From Photobacterium sp. TY1-4 (GTDB lineage Bacteria > Pseudomonadota > Gammaproteobacteria > Enterobacterales > Vibrionaceae), in contig NZ_CP099735.1 of NCBI RefSeq assembly GCF_025398175.1, positions 310,001 through 374,000 of the forward strand: a stretch of DNA of 64,000 bases, given 5' to 3'. A model generated the notes under the pieces. It was not told the origin of the DNA. It searched no databases and saw only the letters and a program-made list of their open reading frames with translations. Positions 28,031 through 36,697 of this stretch are shown one piece after another. Numbering within the stretch: position 1 is the stretch's first letter; each line of letters starts with the position of its first letter. A program made the translations under genes and the position numbers.

Positions 28031-28660
28031 TTAACGTTTGATTGGGGTTGGATTTCGGTAAGGTTTGAGGACAGCGAAAGCGGCCAGGCTGGTGAGAGCA
28101 CCGAGCGTATCGGCCAGCATATCTTTTTGCGCATCCCAGATATCGCCCTGGCTCCCCAGAAACTCAATCCCTGCATCACCGCCGGCCAGAACGGCATACC
28201 ACCATTCAATGATTTCATATCCTGCGGCCACCGCCATAATTGCCGTTAGGCTAAACAATGCTGCCAACCAGGGTTTGCAGTGTTCTTTTCGGCTGAGAAA
28301 TTCCGCGATTGGATATGCATAGAAGCCAATTGCAAAATGAGCGAATCGATCGAAGTGGTTTCGTTCCGATCCAATCAAATTGTTAAACCAGTCAAACGGT
28401 ACATTGGCGAAGGTATAGTGGGCCCCAATGGTATGCAGGATCATCCAGACGGCCATGAAGCTGTACGCCACATGAGAAAACGGAAAACGACGATAAGTAA
28501 CCAGCAAGGGTATAAAGAGCAGCAATACTGGGATGATTTCTGCCAGCCAAACCTGAGGAAAGGCTGGGTTGATACCTGACCAGACAATCACGGCGGTCAC
28601 GAGCAGGGCCAACAGTTGTGGGAAGCTGACTCTCCGTGATGAAATGGTTTTTGTTGTCAT
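28031..28660 (-). CDS. Inner-membrane protein of the YjdF/DUF2238 family
   Basis: 209 aa with about six hydrophobic helices. The family-typical charged motifs are clear: SERNHFDRFAHFAIGF between helices, AAGYEIIEWW, and GDIWDAQKDMLADTLGA near the end. The Asp/His/Glu pattern in membrane loops suggests an enzyme or metal site, but the family function is not established. AGGA lies before ATG 28660. It is a stand-alone gene with galE convergent downstream. Confidence 0.85.
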   Translation of the reverse strand: MTTKTISSRRVSFPQLLALLVTAVIVWSGINPAFPQVWLAEIIPVLLLFIPLLVTYRRFPFSHVAYSFMAVWMILHTIGAHYTFANVPFDWFNNLIGSERNHFDRFAHFAIGFYAYPIAEFLSRKEHCKPWLAALFSLTAIMAVAAGYEIIEWWYAVLAGGDAGIEFLGSQGDIWDAQKDMLADTLGALTSLAAFAVLKPYRNPTPIKR

Positions 28661-28868
28661 CAGTAATGTCCTGTTTCGGATTCTTGGAAATAATAATACG
28701 GTGTTTTATTTTGTATGCCAATGCCCAGGGAGAGTGATGAGGACTGGCGCCAGTGTTTGAGGGGGCATGGCTTGAAGATTGTTGGAAAACTAGCTAGGCC
28801 AAGCGATGTTATCTTCATGAAATCCCATCAGATACGGACGTTTTACGTGTCTCGTATCAGAATTATGG

Positions 28869-28874
28869 TATAAT
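28869..28874 (+). promoter_or_regulatory. Extended -10 promoter element of the helicase gene
   Basis: TGGTATAAT: a perfect TATAAT preceded by TG one base upstream (extended -10). No good -35 is seen, as expected for extended -10 promoters. It implies an about 90-nt leader before the helicase start. Confidence 0.65.
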
Positions 28875-28899
28875 CCACCGCTTAGAAAATTTAACTTGG

Positions 28900-28915
28900 T
28901 GTGATGGTTATCACA
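28900..28915. promoter_or_regulatory. CRP-type palindrome in the helicase leader
   Basis: TGTGA-TGGTTA-TCACA matches the CRP core consensus TGTGA-N6-TCACA at all ten positions. It lies about 25 bp downstream of the -10 at 28869, a position from which CRP would repress rather than activate. Confidence 0.6.
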
Positions 28916-28972
28916 TCTTGAAGAACTGTATTATCCTTGTTCACCGAAGAACATTTTGACCGGAGCACCATT

Positions 28973-30313
28973 TTGCATTTTAAAGATCTTGGATTAGACC
29001 AGCGCCTGCTGAAGAAGTTACATCATCTGGCGTTCGATAAACCAACTGAAATTCAACGAACTGCTATCCCTGTAGCAATTCTTGGCAAAGATGTCTTAGC
29101 CTCGTCGAAAACGGGCTCCGGTAAGACCCTGGCATTCCTGCTTCCGGCTATGCAGCGCATGTACCGCAGTAAGCCGTTTTCCAAACGCGACCCACGAGTC
29201 GTCGTGCTGACACCGACCCGTGAGCTGGCCAAGCAAGTGTTTGCTCAACTGCGGACGCTGAATGCGGGAACGCCGTATGACGGCGCGCTGATTGTTGGCG
29301 GGGAAAACTTCAACGATCAGGTGAAAGAGTTGCGTAAAGACCCGATGTTTGTGATTGCAACACCGGGCCGGTTAGCGGACCACTTAGAGCACCGGAGTAC
29401 TTACCTGGATGGCCTTGAAATGCTGATCCTGGATGAAGCGGATCGCATGCTGGACCTGGGCTTCGAAGCACAGTTGCGTCGAATTCATGAAGCGGCTAGC
29501 CATCGTCGTCGCCAAACCATGATGTTCTCCGCCACGCTGGATCATGCGGACGTGCAGGATATTGCGGCTGATATGCTGAATGCACCAAAGCGTATCTCCA
29601 TCGGTCACGGGGCAGAAGAGCATACGGATATTACGCAGCGTTTTCTGCTGTGTGATCATTTAGATCACAAACAGGCGTTGCTTGATAAGCTGCTGGAAAT
29701 CGAAGACTACAATCAGGTAATTATCTTTACCGCAACCCGCGAAGATACCGATCGTTTGACGACCATGCTCAATGAGCGAAAGCTGAAGGCCGTAGCCCTG
29801 AGTGGCAATATGACCCAAACCCAGCGAAACAGCATCATGAGCCAGTTCGAGCGAGATTGTCACAAAATTCTGGTGACGACGGATGTTGCTTCACGGGGGC
29901 TGGATATTGATCGTGTCTCTCACGTAATTAACTTCGATATGCCGAAACATGCTGAAGAGTATGTGCACCGTATCGGTCGTACCGGACGCGCAGGGAACAA
30001 AGGGGATGCGATTTCCCTGGTCGGGCCGAAAGACTGGAAGAGCTTTAAGAATGTTGAGGCTTTCTTGCAACAGTCGATTACTTTCAGCGCGATCGAAGGG
30101 TTGGAAGGCAAGTTCAAAGGCTTGAAGCCTGCGCCGAAACACAAGAAAAAGCCACAGCAGAAGAAATCGGCGGCAAAACCAGCAGCGAAAAAGCAAACCG
30201 ACTCGAAAGCAGTGAAGCCACGTGACAAACGTTTCTACAACAATGTCGCTGTTGGTGAGAATGTGTTCGTGCCGAAGAAGAAAAAACCGGTGGAGCCGTC
30301 TGCAGAAGACTAA
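28973..30313 (+). CDS. DEAD-box RNA helicase with a TTG start
   Basis: 446 aa. ATP-driven RNA unwinding, probably in ribosome assembly or RNA turnover. Motifs in order: Q-motif FDKPTEIQRTAIP, I SSKTGSGKT, Ia PTRELA, Ib TPGR, II DEAD, III SAT, V DVASRGLDI, VI HRIGRTGR. The tail after about residue 370 is Lys-rich (KHKKKPQQKKSAAK), typical of RNA-binding extensions. TTG 28973 is chosen because GGAG lies seven bases upstream and the product then begins MHFKDLGLDQRLL, the family N-terminus; the open frame extends 12 codons further to another TTG at 28937. A CRP-like palindrome lies in the leader. Confidence 0.9.
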   Translation: MHFKDLGLDQRLLKKLHHLAFDKPTEIQRTAIPVAILGKDVLASSKTGSGKTLAFLLPAMQRMYRSKPFSKRDPRVVVLTPTRELAKQVFAQLRTLNAGTPYDGALIVGGENFNDQVKELRKDPMFVIATPGRLADHLEHRSTYLDGLEMLILDEADRMLDLGFEAQLRRIHEAASHRRRQTMMFSATLDHADVQDIAADMLNAPKRISIGHGAEEHTDITQRFLLCDHLDHKQALLDKLLEIEDYNQVIIFTATREDTDRLTTMLNERKLKAVALSGNMTQTQRNSIMSQFERDCHKILVTTDVASRGLDIDRVSHVINFDMPKHAEEYVHRIGRTGRAGNKGDAISLVGPKDWKSFKNVEAFLQQSITFSAIEGLEGKFKGLKPAPKHKKKPQQKKSAAKPAAKKQTDSKAVKPRDKRFYNNVAVGENVFVPKKKKPVEPSAED

Positions 30314-30360
30314 CTGTATCGATCCCGTTGGAATGATTCCGACATTCGGAGTTGAACATG

Positions 30361-30389
30361 AAAATGCCAGTCTGTTGACTGGCATTTTT
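30361..30389. terminator. Bidirectional terminator between helicase and bkdB
   Basis: Stem AAAATGCCAGTC/GACTGGCATTTT (30361-30372 with 30377-30388) with TGTT loop, T-run on the right and A-run on the left. It serves both the helicase and the bkd operon. Confidence 0.9.
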
Positions 30390-30420
30390 GTTATTGCTGA
30401 GTGCAGCCCATGATTGGCAC

Positions 30421-31569
30421 TTAAGCGTGGCTCGATTCCAGAGCTTTGACCAGCACCTTCATAAACCGGGCAGCTTCTCCGCCGGTACAAGCACGATGGT
30501 CAAAGGTCATACACAAAGGCATGGTTTTCACGGAAACTGGTTGATTGTTGCGCAGCACCAGTTTTTCCACAATCCGACCGGCACCGACAATGGCCACCTG
30601 CGGTGGCGTGACCACCGGTGTGGCAAAGATGCCTGCGATTGCACCGAAGTTGGTGAGGGTGATGGTGGCATGTTGCAATTGCTCACGGCCGATTTTTCGC
30701 TCCCGGATCCCTGCCACGGTCTCATTGACCCATTTGCGAATTCCGGCAGCGCGATACTCATCAGCTTGGCGCAGGACCGGAACATACAGGCCGTGCGCGC
30801 TGTCGACGGCCAGGCCGAGATTTACGGTGTTGTGGACGCAACGAGTCATGGTTTCGGCATCAAACCAGGCATTGAGGGCCGGCTCTTGCTGGCAAGCATG
30901 GACAATCGCCATCACCAGACGGCTGGTGATATCTTCACCTTCCCCCCAGTGTTCCAGATTTGCTTCTTCCGTAATGGTTACAGCTGCCACCTGCTGGTGG
31001 GACTCGGTCATGGTGCTGACCATGGTTCGGCGCGCACCTTTGAGGACCTCGGTTCCCGGGAGTTGTTGATCACATGCGTTATACACATCGGCATCCAGAA
31101 TCACGCCGGATGGTCCGCTGCCTTTTAACTTGTGTAAATCAACCCCGAGTTTTTGCGCCAGTAAACGCGCCGAAGGCATGGCGGTCAGAGTCTCGGATTG
31201 AGCGATGGTGTATTGGGAGGCGCTGCCCACCCAATACTCATCCACGTTGACGTTATGGTTTTGGTGCGACACGCTGCCGACAACCGTTGCGGCATCCGAT
31301 TTCACGGCGCTTTTCTGGCTTTGCGATGCTGATTCCTGATCTTCGATTTCCAGCAACAGGCTGCCAATGCTGATCACATCCCCTTCATTGCCGTAACGGC
31401 TGACAATTGTGCCGCTGTAAGGGGCAGGGACGTCTACAGTGGCCTTGGCGGTTTCAACGGTCAGCATCACCTGGTCAACTTTGACGGTGTCGCCCACTTC
31501 AACATGCCACGCAATGATTTCTGATTCTGCAAGGCCTTCTCCGAGATCAGGCAAAGTAAATGACTTCAT
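30421..31569 (-). CDS. bkdB: Branched-chain 2-oxoacid dehydrogenase E2 (lipoyl acyltransferase)
   Basis: 382 aa. Transfers the branched acyl group from E1 to CoA via its lipoyl arm. Domains: lipoyl domain 1-80 with lipoyl-Lys in ETAKATVDVP; Ser/Gln linker; E1/E3-binding domain with PSARLLAQKLGVDL; catalytic domain to the end. The active-site motif is DHRACTGGEA, with His present but Thr where many E2 proteins have Asp (DHRxxDG); this variant occurs in some E2 lineages. ATG 31569 overlaps the bkdA2 stop as ATGA and has GGAGG seven bases upstream. No E3 gene follows, so the general Lpd is presumably used. Confidence 0.92.
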   Translation of the reverse strand: MKSFTLPDLGEGLAESEIIAWHVEVGDTVKVDQVMLTVETAKATVDVPAPYSGTIVSRYGNEGDVISIGSLLLEIEDQESASQSQKSAVKSDAATVVGSVSHQNHNVNVDEYWVGSASQYTIAQSETLTAMPSARLLAQKLGVDLHKLKGSGPSGVILDADVYNACDQQLPGTEVLKGARRTMVSTMTESHQQVAAVTITEEANLEHWGEGEDITSRLVMAIVHACQQEPALNAWFDAETMTRCVHNTVNLGLAVDSAHGLYVPVLRQADEYRAAGIRKWVNETVAGIRERKIGREQLQHATITLTNFGAIAGIFATPVVTPPQVAIVGAGRIVEKLVLRNNQPVSVKTMPLCMTFDHRACTGGEAARFMKVLVKALESSHA

Positions 31570-32549
31570 TTCCATCCCTCCACAAGCGCAGTTGCTGCCT
31601 CAATGATGTCTTCTTCCTGGATCATAAAATAGTCTTCGTTCCGGTAATACGGCATGACGGTATCCATCCCGGTGACCCGCTTCGGCGGCGCTTTGAGTAA
31701 ACACATGGCATGCTCGGCTGCCCGGGCCAGAATTTCCGCACCGACCCCATTGCTCTGGCAAGCTTCATGGACCACCAGCAGTCGGCCGGTGCGTTCAAGC
31801 GATTTGTAAATGGTCGCCATATCCAGTGGTTTAATACTGGCAACGTCAATGACTTCCGCTTCAATCCCCCGGCGAGACAGGCTCGCTGCAGCCTGGAGCG
31901 ATTCAACGACACAAGCACCCCAGGTGACCAGCGTCAAATCCCGTCCCTTGCGCAAGGTGAAACAGGTATCGAGCGGCAGGGCGGCCCCGTCATCTTCCAC
32001 ATTGGATTTGACGGTGCGGTAGATGCGCTTGGGCTCAAAGAACATGATGGGATCGTTGCTGCGGATCGCGCCCAGCAATAAGCCGTATGCCCGCTGCGGG
32101 GATGAAGGAATGACAATGCGCAATCCGGGTATGTGAGCAAACAGCGCTTCAATACTTTCTGAGTGATGTTCGGGTGCATGGATCCCGCCCCCGAATGGCG
32201 CCCGGAAAACGGCCGGGCAGGTTAGGCGGCCGCGAGTCCGGTTTCTCATCCGCGCAGCGTGGCACATCAGGTGCTCCATCGCCGGGAAGACAAAGCCCTG
32301 GAATTGAAATTCAGCGACCGGCCGTAGCCCCTGGGTCGCCATCCCGACAGCGACGCCACCGATAAGCGCCTCTGCGAGCGGGGAGTCGATCACCCGTTTG
32401 CAGCCGAATTTTTCTTTGAGCCCGACGGTCGCCCGGAAGACGCCGCCGTTGTCACCTACATCTTCACCCAGGACGACAACATTCGGGTTGTGCGTCATTT
32501 CATAGTGAAGAGCCAGGTTTACTGATTCTAACAGGGTCAATTCAGCCAT
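31566..32549 (-). CDS. bkdA2: Branched-chain 2-oxoacid dehydrogenase E1 beta
   Basis: 327 aa. Forms the thiamine-diphosphate decarboxylase with BkdA1. Transketolase-like Pyr domain: VVLGEDVGDNGGVFRAT, AEFQFQGFVFPAMEHL, and the C-terminal domain with HEACQSNGVGAEI. ATG 32549 has GGAGG upstream and overlaps the bkdA1 stop by 8 bp; ATG 32561 lacks a site. Overlaps with both neighbours show a tightly coupled operon. Confidence 0.94.
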   Translation of the reverse strand: MAELTLLESVNLALHYEMTHNPNVVVLGEDVGDNGGVFRATVGLKEKFGCKRVIDSPLAEALIGGVAVGMATQGLRPVAEFQFQGFVFPAMEHLMCHAARMRNRTRGRLTCPAVFRAPFGGGIHAPEHHSESIEALFAHIPGLRIVIPSSPQRAYGLLLGAIRSNDPIMFFEPKRIYRTVKSNVEDDGAALPLDTCFTLRKGRDLTLVTWGACVVESLQAAASLSRRGIEAEVIDVASIKPLDMATIYKSLERTGRLLVVHEACQSNGVGAEILARAAEHAMCLLKAPPKRVTGMDTVMPYYRNEDYFMIQEEDIIEAATALVEGWK

Positions 32550-33633
32550 GGCGACCTCCATGCATTCGCATTGCTTTATTGATCAGAAGATCCCGTTGGT
32601 GATGGAGATCGCTATCCAAAGACTCATACAGATAATCAAACGCTGATTCCGGCGCCTGAGGCGGCAAGGATTCATAGTTTTTGACGGCTTGTTCGACCAC
32701 CTCACGGCAGTGTGCCGTCCAGCTTTCCTCATCGGTTTCTGACCACCAACCCTGGCTGACCAAGTACTTTTTCAGTCGAGAAATGGGCTCATAAGCCCAG
32801 GCCTGTTGCAATTCATCTTCGCTACGGTACCGACTGGCATCATCGGCCGTGGTGTGATCGCTGAGCCGGTAACTAACGGCCTCGATTAATGTTGCGCCTT
32901 TGCCTTTTCGGGCTTTATCCAGGCTCTTGAGAACAGCATCATACATGGCGACGACATCATTTCCGTCAACGGTGAGTCCCTGAATGCCCGCGCCCTGAGC
33001 CTTATCCGATAAAAACTCAGCGCCGCACTGAATGGCCCGCGGAACAGAAATCGCCCATTGGTTGTTGTTGATGACAAAGACCAGCGGGATATTCCAGGCG
33101 CCGGCACAGTTGATAGATTCGAGAAAATCACCTTTTGATGTCGCACCGTCACCGCAAGTGACCAGTGCGGCCTGATGTTTCCCCTGGATTTTCAGGGCTG
33201 CGGCAACCCCAACAGCATGGGTACATTGGGTGGCTATCGGCACACAAAACGGGAGATCCCGGCTTGGCTGGCCGTCAGCGGTCAGGAAATCACTACCGCG
33301 CTCGTCACCGCCCCAATATTGCAGATTTTTTTCCATGCCGATCCCACGGACCCACATGGAAGGCATATCCCGGTAGTAGGGGATAAACACATCCTCAGGC
33401 TTGAGGGCTCGCCCGACGGCGATGCCGACGGCCTCTGCACCCAGGTGAGACGGGTAGGTCCCCAGTTTTCCGGTCCGTTGTAGCGCAATTGCTTTGTTAT
33501 CATAGATGCGGGTCATCACCATATCCCGGTAAAACCCTGTTAATGTTGACTGATCAGCCCATGCAGGCAGTTGATCGACAAGACAACCCTGATGATCAAT
33601 GTAGCGTTGCATCGGTAAGGCCTGAACATTCAT
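32542..33633 (-). CDS. bkdA1: Branched-chain 2-oxoacid dehydrogenase E1 alpha
   Basis: 363 aa. Decarboxylates the 2-oxoacids of valine, leucine and isoleucine with thiamine diphosphate, producing the acyl-CoA esters used by the liu and mms arms 5-8 kb away. The cofactor motif GDGATSKGDFLESINCAG...NN is present, as is the phosphorylation-loop-like SYRLSDHTTADDASRYR. AAGGAG precedes ATG 33633, which begins MNVQALPMQRY. It is the first gene of bkdA1-A2-B. Confidence 0.94.
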   Translation of the reverse strand: MNVQALPMQRYIDHQGCLVDQLPAWADQSTLTGFYRDMVMTRIYDNKAIALQRTGKLGTYPSHLGAEAVGIAVGRALKPEDVFIPYYRDMPSMWVRGIGMEKNLQYWGGDERGSDFLTADGQPSRDLPFCVPIATQCTHAVGVAAALKIQGKHQAALVTCGDGATSKGDFLESINCAGAWNIPLVFVINNNQWAISVPRAIQCGAEFLSDKAQGAGIQGLTVDGNDVVAMYDAVLKSLDKARKGKGATLIEAVSYRLSDHTTADDASRYRSEDELQQAWAYEPISRLKKYLVSQGWWSETDEESWTAHCREVVEQAVKNYESLPPQAPESAFDYLYESLDSDLHHQRDLLINKAMRMHGGRHG

Positions 33634-33748
33634 CCCAAGCTCCTTCTGTTGCTGCCTCGGAAGAGGCGGACAGCAAATCAATAGAATTGGCTATACCTGT
33701 CACACAGAGCCCGATATCGAAGCTCAATCAAGTTTGGTCCACATAAGT

Positions 33749-33763
33749 CTTGGTATAACCAAG
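33749..33763 (-). promoter_or_regulatory. PdhR-like palindrome overlapping the bkd promoter
   Basis: CTTGGTATAACCAAG is a perfect palindrome whose core TTGGT-N3-ACCAA equals the core consensus of the GntR-family regulator PdhR. On the minus strand it overlaps a -10-like TTATAC (33753-33758) that has TTGATT (33777-33782) 18 bp upstream as -35. The regulator itself is not in the window. Confidence 0.55.
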
Positions 33764-34054
33764 TAATAATAATTGTAATCAAGATGTTAAATTTCTGCTT
33801 GTGGCAGTCAACAATAAAGCAGTAAAGCAATCATTACAGCGAAAAACACTGGAAATTCGGTTTTATTCTGTTTTTTATCCGGGTGTTGTTGTGGCAGAAC
33901 TCGCGCTGGTGGCATTTCACATTGCCATAAGCAAAAAAGTGCTGTTTGGGTGGTGTCTTATTGTTAAGACGACAGAGCAATTCGACGGTTCAAATCGATC
34001 GGGTCGCTCATACTTAGAAGGCATTTCGGGATTCAGACGCTTTTGTGGTGCGCG
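33764..34054. other. Intergenic region upstream of the lipoprotein gene
   Basis: Apart from the bkd promoter at its left edge, no gene or structured element is supported. An open frame at 33801-34058 has no ribosome site or protein-like pattern. Confidence 0.5.
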
Positions 34055-34513
34055 ATGAAATTATTAAGTAGTTTATTGTTGATGTTTTTTGTTGCGGCTT
34101 GCACTTCGCAGGAGGCCGTAACTGATGTAGCCGGGCAGAAGAGAAGCTTTATTGAGAAGCAGTGTTATGCTGCCTCCGTTGACAACTTGTCCAGCACGTT
34201 TCAAACCTTTATGAGTGAGCGACAGCAAGAATTGAAAACCTTGCGACCAGAGCTGACAGCAGATAACTATGAGCAGTTGAATTTTGCCTTGGAGCATTTT
34301 TCGACCTATTGGTCCCAGCTCAGAAGCGAGCGCAATCACGCTTGTGAACTGCATGCACAATGTGAGTATATTTGGTTGAAAAACAAAGAAATGAAACAGT
34401 TCGACCAGGATTATTGTGCCGGGACCGGGTTTGAATACAGTGTCAGTCGGGCGAAGATGATCAACTTTTTCAGTGACATCGAGCGTTTGCAGCTTCAACG
34501 TGAAGCGCAGTAG
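34055..34513 (+). CDS. Predicted small lipoprotein, unknown
   Basis: 152 aa. Signal peptide LLSSLLLMFFVAAC with lipobox VAAC: Cys16 would be lipidated, and Thr-Ser at the next positions suggests outer-membrane sorting. The mature part is helical, with six further Cys spaced CYAAS, ACEL, QCEYI, YCAGTG, consistent with disulfides in the periplasm. No family recognised. ATG 34055 starts the signal peptide; no strong ribosome site. It precedes trxC but with 138 bp between, so cotranscription is uncertain. Confidence 0.65.
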   Translation: MKLLSSLLLMFFVAACTSQEAVTDVAGQKRSFIEKQCYAASVDNLSSTFQTFMSERQQELKTLRPELTADNYEQLNFALEHFSTYWSQLRSERNHACELHAQCEYIWLKNKEMKQFDQDYCAGTGFEYSVSRAKMINFFSDIERLQLQREAQ

Positions 34514-34651
34514 GCTGTACCGAAAACGCCATTGGTGCCGGACATCATGACTCATCTGGTGCGGAAGAGCCGATGTCACCGATTCTGAGTGATACGATGC
34601 AGGATACTTGGTATGCTTACCGGGTCCTTTTTTGTATTTAACGGATCCCTC

Positions 34652-35086
34652 ATGAAAATCTTTTCTGTCTCTTGCCCGCACTGCCAACAGGGTGCAACAT
34701 TTTCTGTTCAGGCTTTGTCTAACACCATAAAGTGTGATCACTGCCATCGCACGGTGTTGGATGGTCAGCCAGTCGAAGCAGACAGCAAGAACTTTGAGTC
34801 ACTCATTCAAAGCCCGAAACCTGTTGTGGTGACTTTTTGGGGCCAAAATTGCGCACCGTGTCGGACTTTTAAACCGATTGTCGAGCAAGTGGCAGCTGAG
34901 CGACAGAAGTCACTTCGCTTCATCCGACTGAATGTTCAGCAAAATCAATCGCTGGCGTCCCGTTATAAAGTGCGTGGTGTGCCGACGGTGATGGTGTTTA
35001 AAAAAGGCAAGGTGCAGGCGACATTACCGATGGCCCTCAAAAAGAAAGAATTCGGGCAATGGCTGAACGAGGTCTTTGACCGATAG
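34652..35086 (+). CDS. trxC: Thioredoxin 2
   Basis: 144-aa cytosolic thioredoxin with an N-terminal zinc ribbon. Zinc Cys are C8, C11 (CPHC) and C28, C31 (CDHC). The redox site is WGQNCAPC with Cys67/Cys70 at the usual TrxC positions, but the standard WCGPC is NCAPC here: Trp is replaced by Asn and Gly by Ala. The cis-Pro lies in RGVPTVMVF. ATG 34652 begins MKIFSVSCPHC, the family start. Length equals Escherichia coli TrxC. Confidence 0.9.
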   Translation: MKIFSVSCPHCQQGATFSVQALSNTIKCDHCHRTVLDGQPVEADSKNFESLIQSPKPVVVTFWGQNCAPCRTFKPIVEQVAAERQKSLRFIRLNVQQNQSLASRYKVRGVPTVMVFKKGKVQATLPMALKKKEFGQWLNEVFDR

Positions 35087-35311
35087 GGTTGCGCGTCACT
35101 TCTTGAAGGCACCAGGCGGTGCTTGGCAGAGAAGGATGCTATTGATCCTATTTTCAAGGGTTTAACAATTTTTCCATATTCTGGTGCTATCTTTATGGGA
35201 AACCAACGGGAAATGGCGCCAGTCCAAAATTGTCGATATTCAATAGGCTGTCAATCATGATATGGTGTTGATCACGGTTTTGCTTAATTTGTTAATGATA
35301 AGGAGGAATTT

Positions 35312-36226
35312 ATGGCTATCAGCCGTAAAATTAGTAAGGAGCGTTTAGCGCTGAAAATGTCCCTGGCCGGTACCGTACTGCTTGCCAGCTTGGGGATTGG
35401 CTATGGGTTATATGTCGGATCCAGCGCCATTCTACTCGACGGCATGTTTTCACTTCTGAGTATGGGGATGACAGGTTTAAGCCTGTATACCGCCTATCTG
35501 GTCTCAAGACCAGACGACCGACAATTCCAGTTTGGCTATGCGCACATTGAACCGCTGATCAATGTCGTCAATGGCTTGCTTATCCTGGTGACTTGCATCT
35601 TTGCATTGATCAGTGGTGTGCAAACCATTGTCAACGGAGGCCATGACATTGTTTTAGAGCATGCCCTTGTCTACGCTGTGTTGTCGACGGTCTGTTGTTT
35701 TTCCATTTATGCTGTGGAAACACGTATTGCGAACAAAGAAGCCTCAGAGTTGGTCCGGGTGGACTCGCAGGAGTGGCTGGTTGACGGCATTCTCAGTGCG
35801 GCGATTCTGGTCGGTTTCTTGTTGGTGATGCTGTTTGATTCTTTCGGCTATTCTCGCTGGAATGCGTATGTCGATCCGATTCTGGTGTCGACGCTGGCGA
35901 TTGCAGCTTCTGTCCTGCCGGTGAAAGTACTCAAGCGTAATCTCAGGGAAGTACTCCTGCTAGCCCCACAAGATACAGCGCAACAGCGTGTCGATCGGGT
36001 CATTCAGCGATTATCACGCCAATATCATTTTGATGGTTATACGCACCATTTTGCCAAGTCGGGTCGCCAGTATGATCTGGAAGTTAATATCCTGGTCAAG
36101 AATGATGCTTACTGGACCACGAAACGCCAGGACTTGATTCGTCAGCTTCTCTGGGAAGAGCTTTCGGACGATCTGGGGGACACCTGGCTATCCGTTACCT
36201 TCACCGGCCAGGAACGCTGGTTGTAA
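35312..36226 (+). CDS. Cation diffusion facilitator-like transporter with altered metal site
   Basis: 304 aa with six transmembrane helices and a cytoplasmic C-terminal domain, the CDF plan of FieF. AGGAGG lies before ATG 35312. At the places where FieF has D45-x3-D49 and H153-x3-D157, this protein has D43-x3-S47 (LLDGMFSLL) and E154-x3-D158 (EWLVDGIL). The transport site is thus unusual, and substrate cannot be assumed to be zinc or iron. The C-terminal metal-binding His region holds THHFAK. Stand-alone gene with a terminator after it. Confidence 0.8.
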   Translation: MAISRKISKERLALKMSLAGTVLLASLGIGYGLYVGSSAILLDGMFSLLSMGMTGLSLYTAYLVSRPDDRQFQFGYAHIEPLINVVNGLLILVTCIFALISGVQTIVNGGHDIVLEHALVYAVLSTVCCFSIYAVETRIANKEASELVRVDSQEWLVDGILSAAILVGFLLVMLFDSFGYSRWNAYVDPILVSTLAIAASVLPVKVLKRNLREVLLLAPQDTAQQRVDRVIQRLSRQYHFDGYTHHFAKSGRQYDLEVNILVKNDAYWTTKRQDLIRQLLWEELSDDLGDTWLSVTFTGQERWL

Positions 36227-36234
36227 TACCCTGA

Positions 36235-36260
36235 AAGCCGACTTCGCCAGAAGTCGGCTT
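36235..36260 (+). terminator. Terminator of the CDF-like gene
   Basis: Stem AAGCCGACTTC/GAAGTCGGCTT (36235-36245 with 36250-36260), tetraloop GCCA, weak T-rich tail. Confidence 0.8.
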
Positions 36261-36697
36261 GTTCTGTTCCCCGCATTAAGTGCATCAATAACCAATCCGC
36301 GCTCATAAGATTTTCTAATAAAGCAAACAAAGAAATATCATTCAACTTTTACTGGTCATCTGATGGTTATTTGCACAAAATATGCGTGCTAGTCGTCATG
36401 TCAATCCGGTACAATTAAGGTTCATTTAGGATTTCATGTAACTGAAATTTAGCTGAATTTAACTTGTTTCATGGCTTGTAACAGCAAATGTAAGCGGTGC
36501 GTCTCGGATAAAGCCTTTTTAATCACATTCAGGTAACCAATTCGTGCATAAAGTGCTCAGGTAGGGTATCTTACCGACAGTCTGAAAATTACTTTTGTTC
36601 AGAAACAATCTTTAGGCTGATTCACCCTTTTTCGGCAACATCACTTGGCAGCGATGGTGGTGTTGGTTCACCCAGTTTTAGATGGTTAAGGTTCGTT
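36261..36697. other. Intergenic region, no gene seen
   Basis: An AT-rich stretch of over 430 bp upstream of the 34-aa gene. TACAAT at 36410-36415 could be a -10, but no paired -35 is convincing. If so, the 34-aa gene would have an about 280-nt leader. No RNA gene was recognised. Confidence 0.35.

Noticed and set aside
33801..34058. 85-codon open frame upstream of the lipoprotein
   Set aside because: No ribosome site, odd composition, and it runs into the lipoprotein start region.
34735..34743. TGTGATCAC as a CRP site
   Set aside because: It lies inside the trxC zinc-ribbon codons and lacks the 6-bp spacer.
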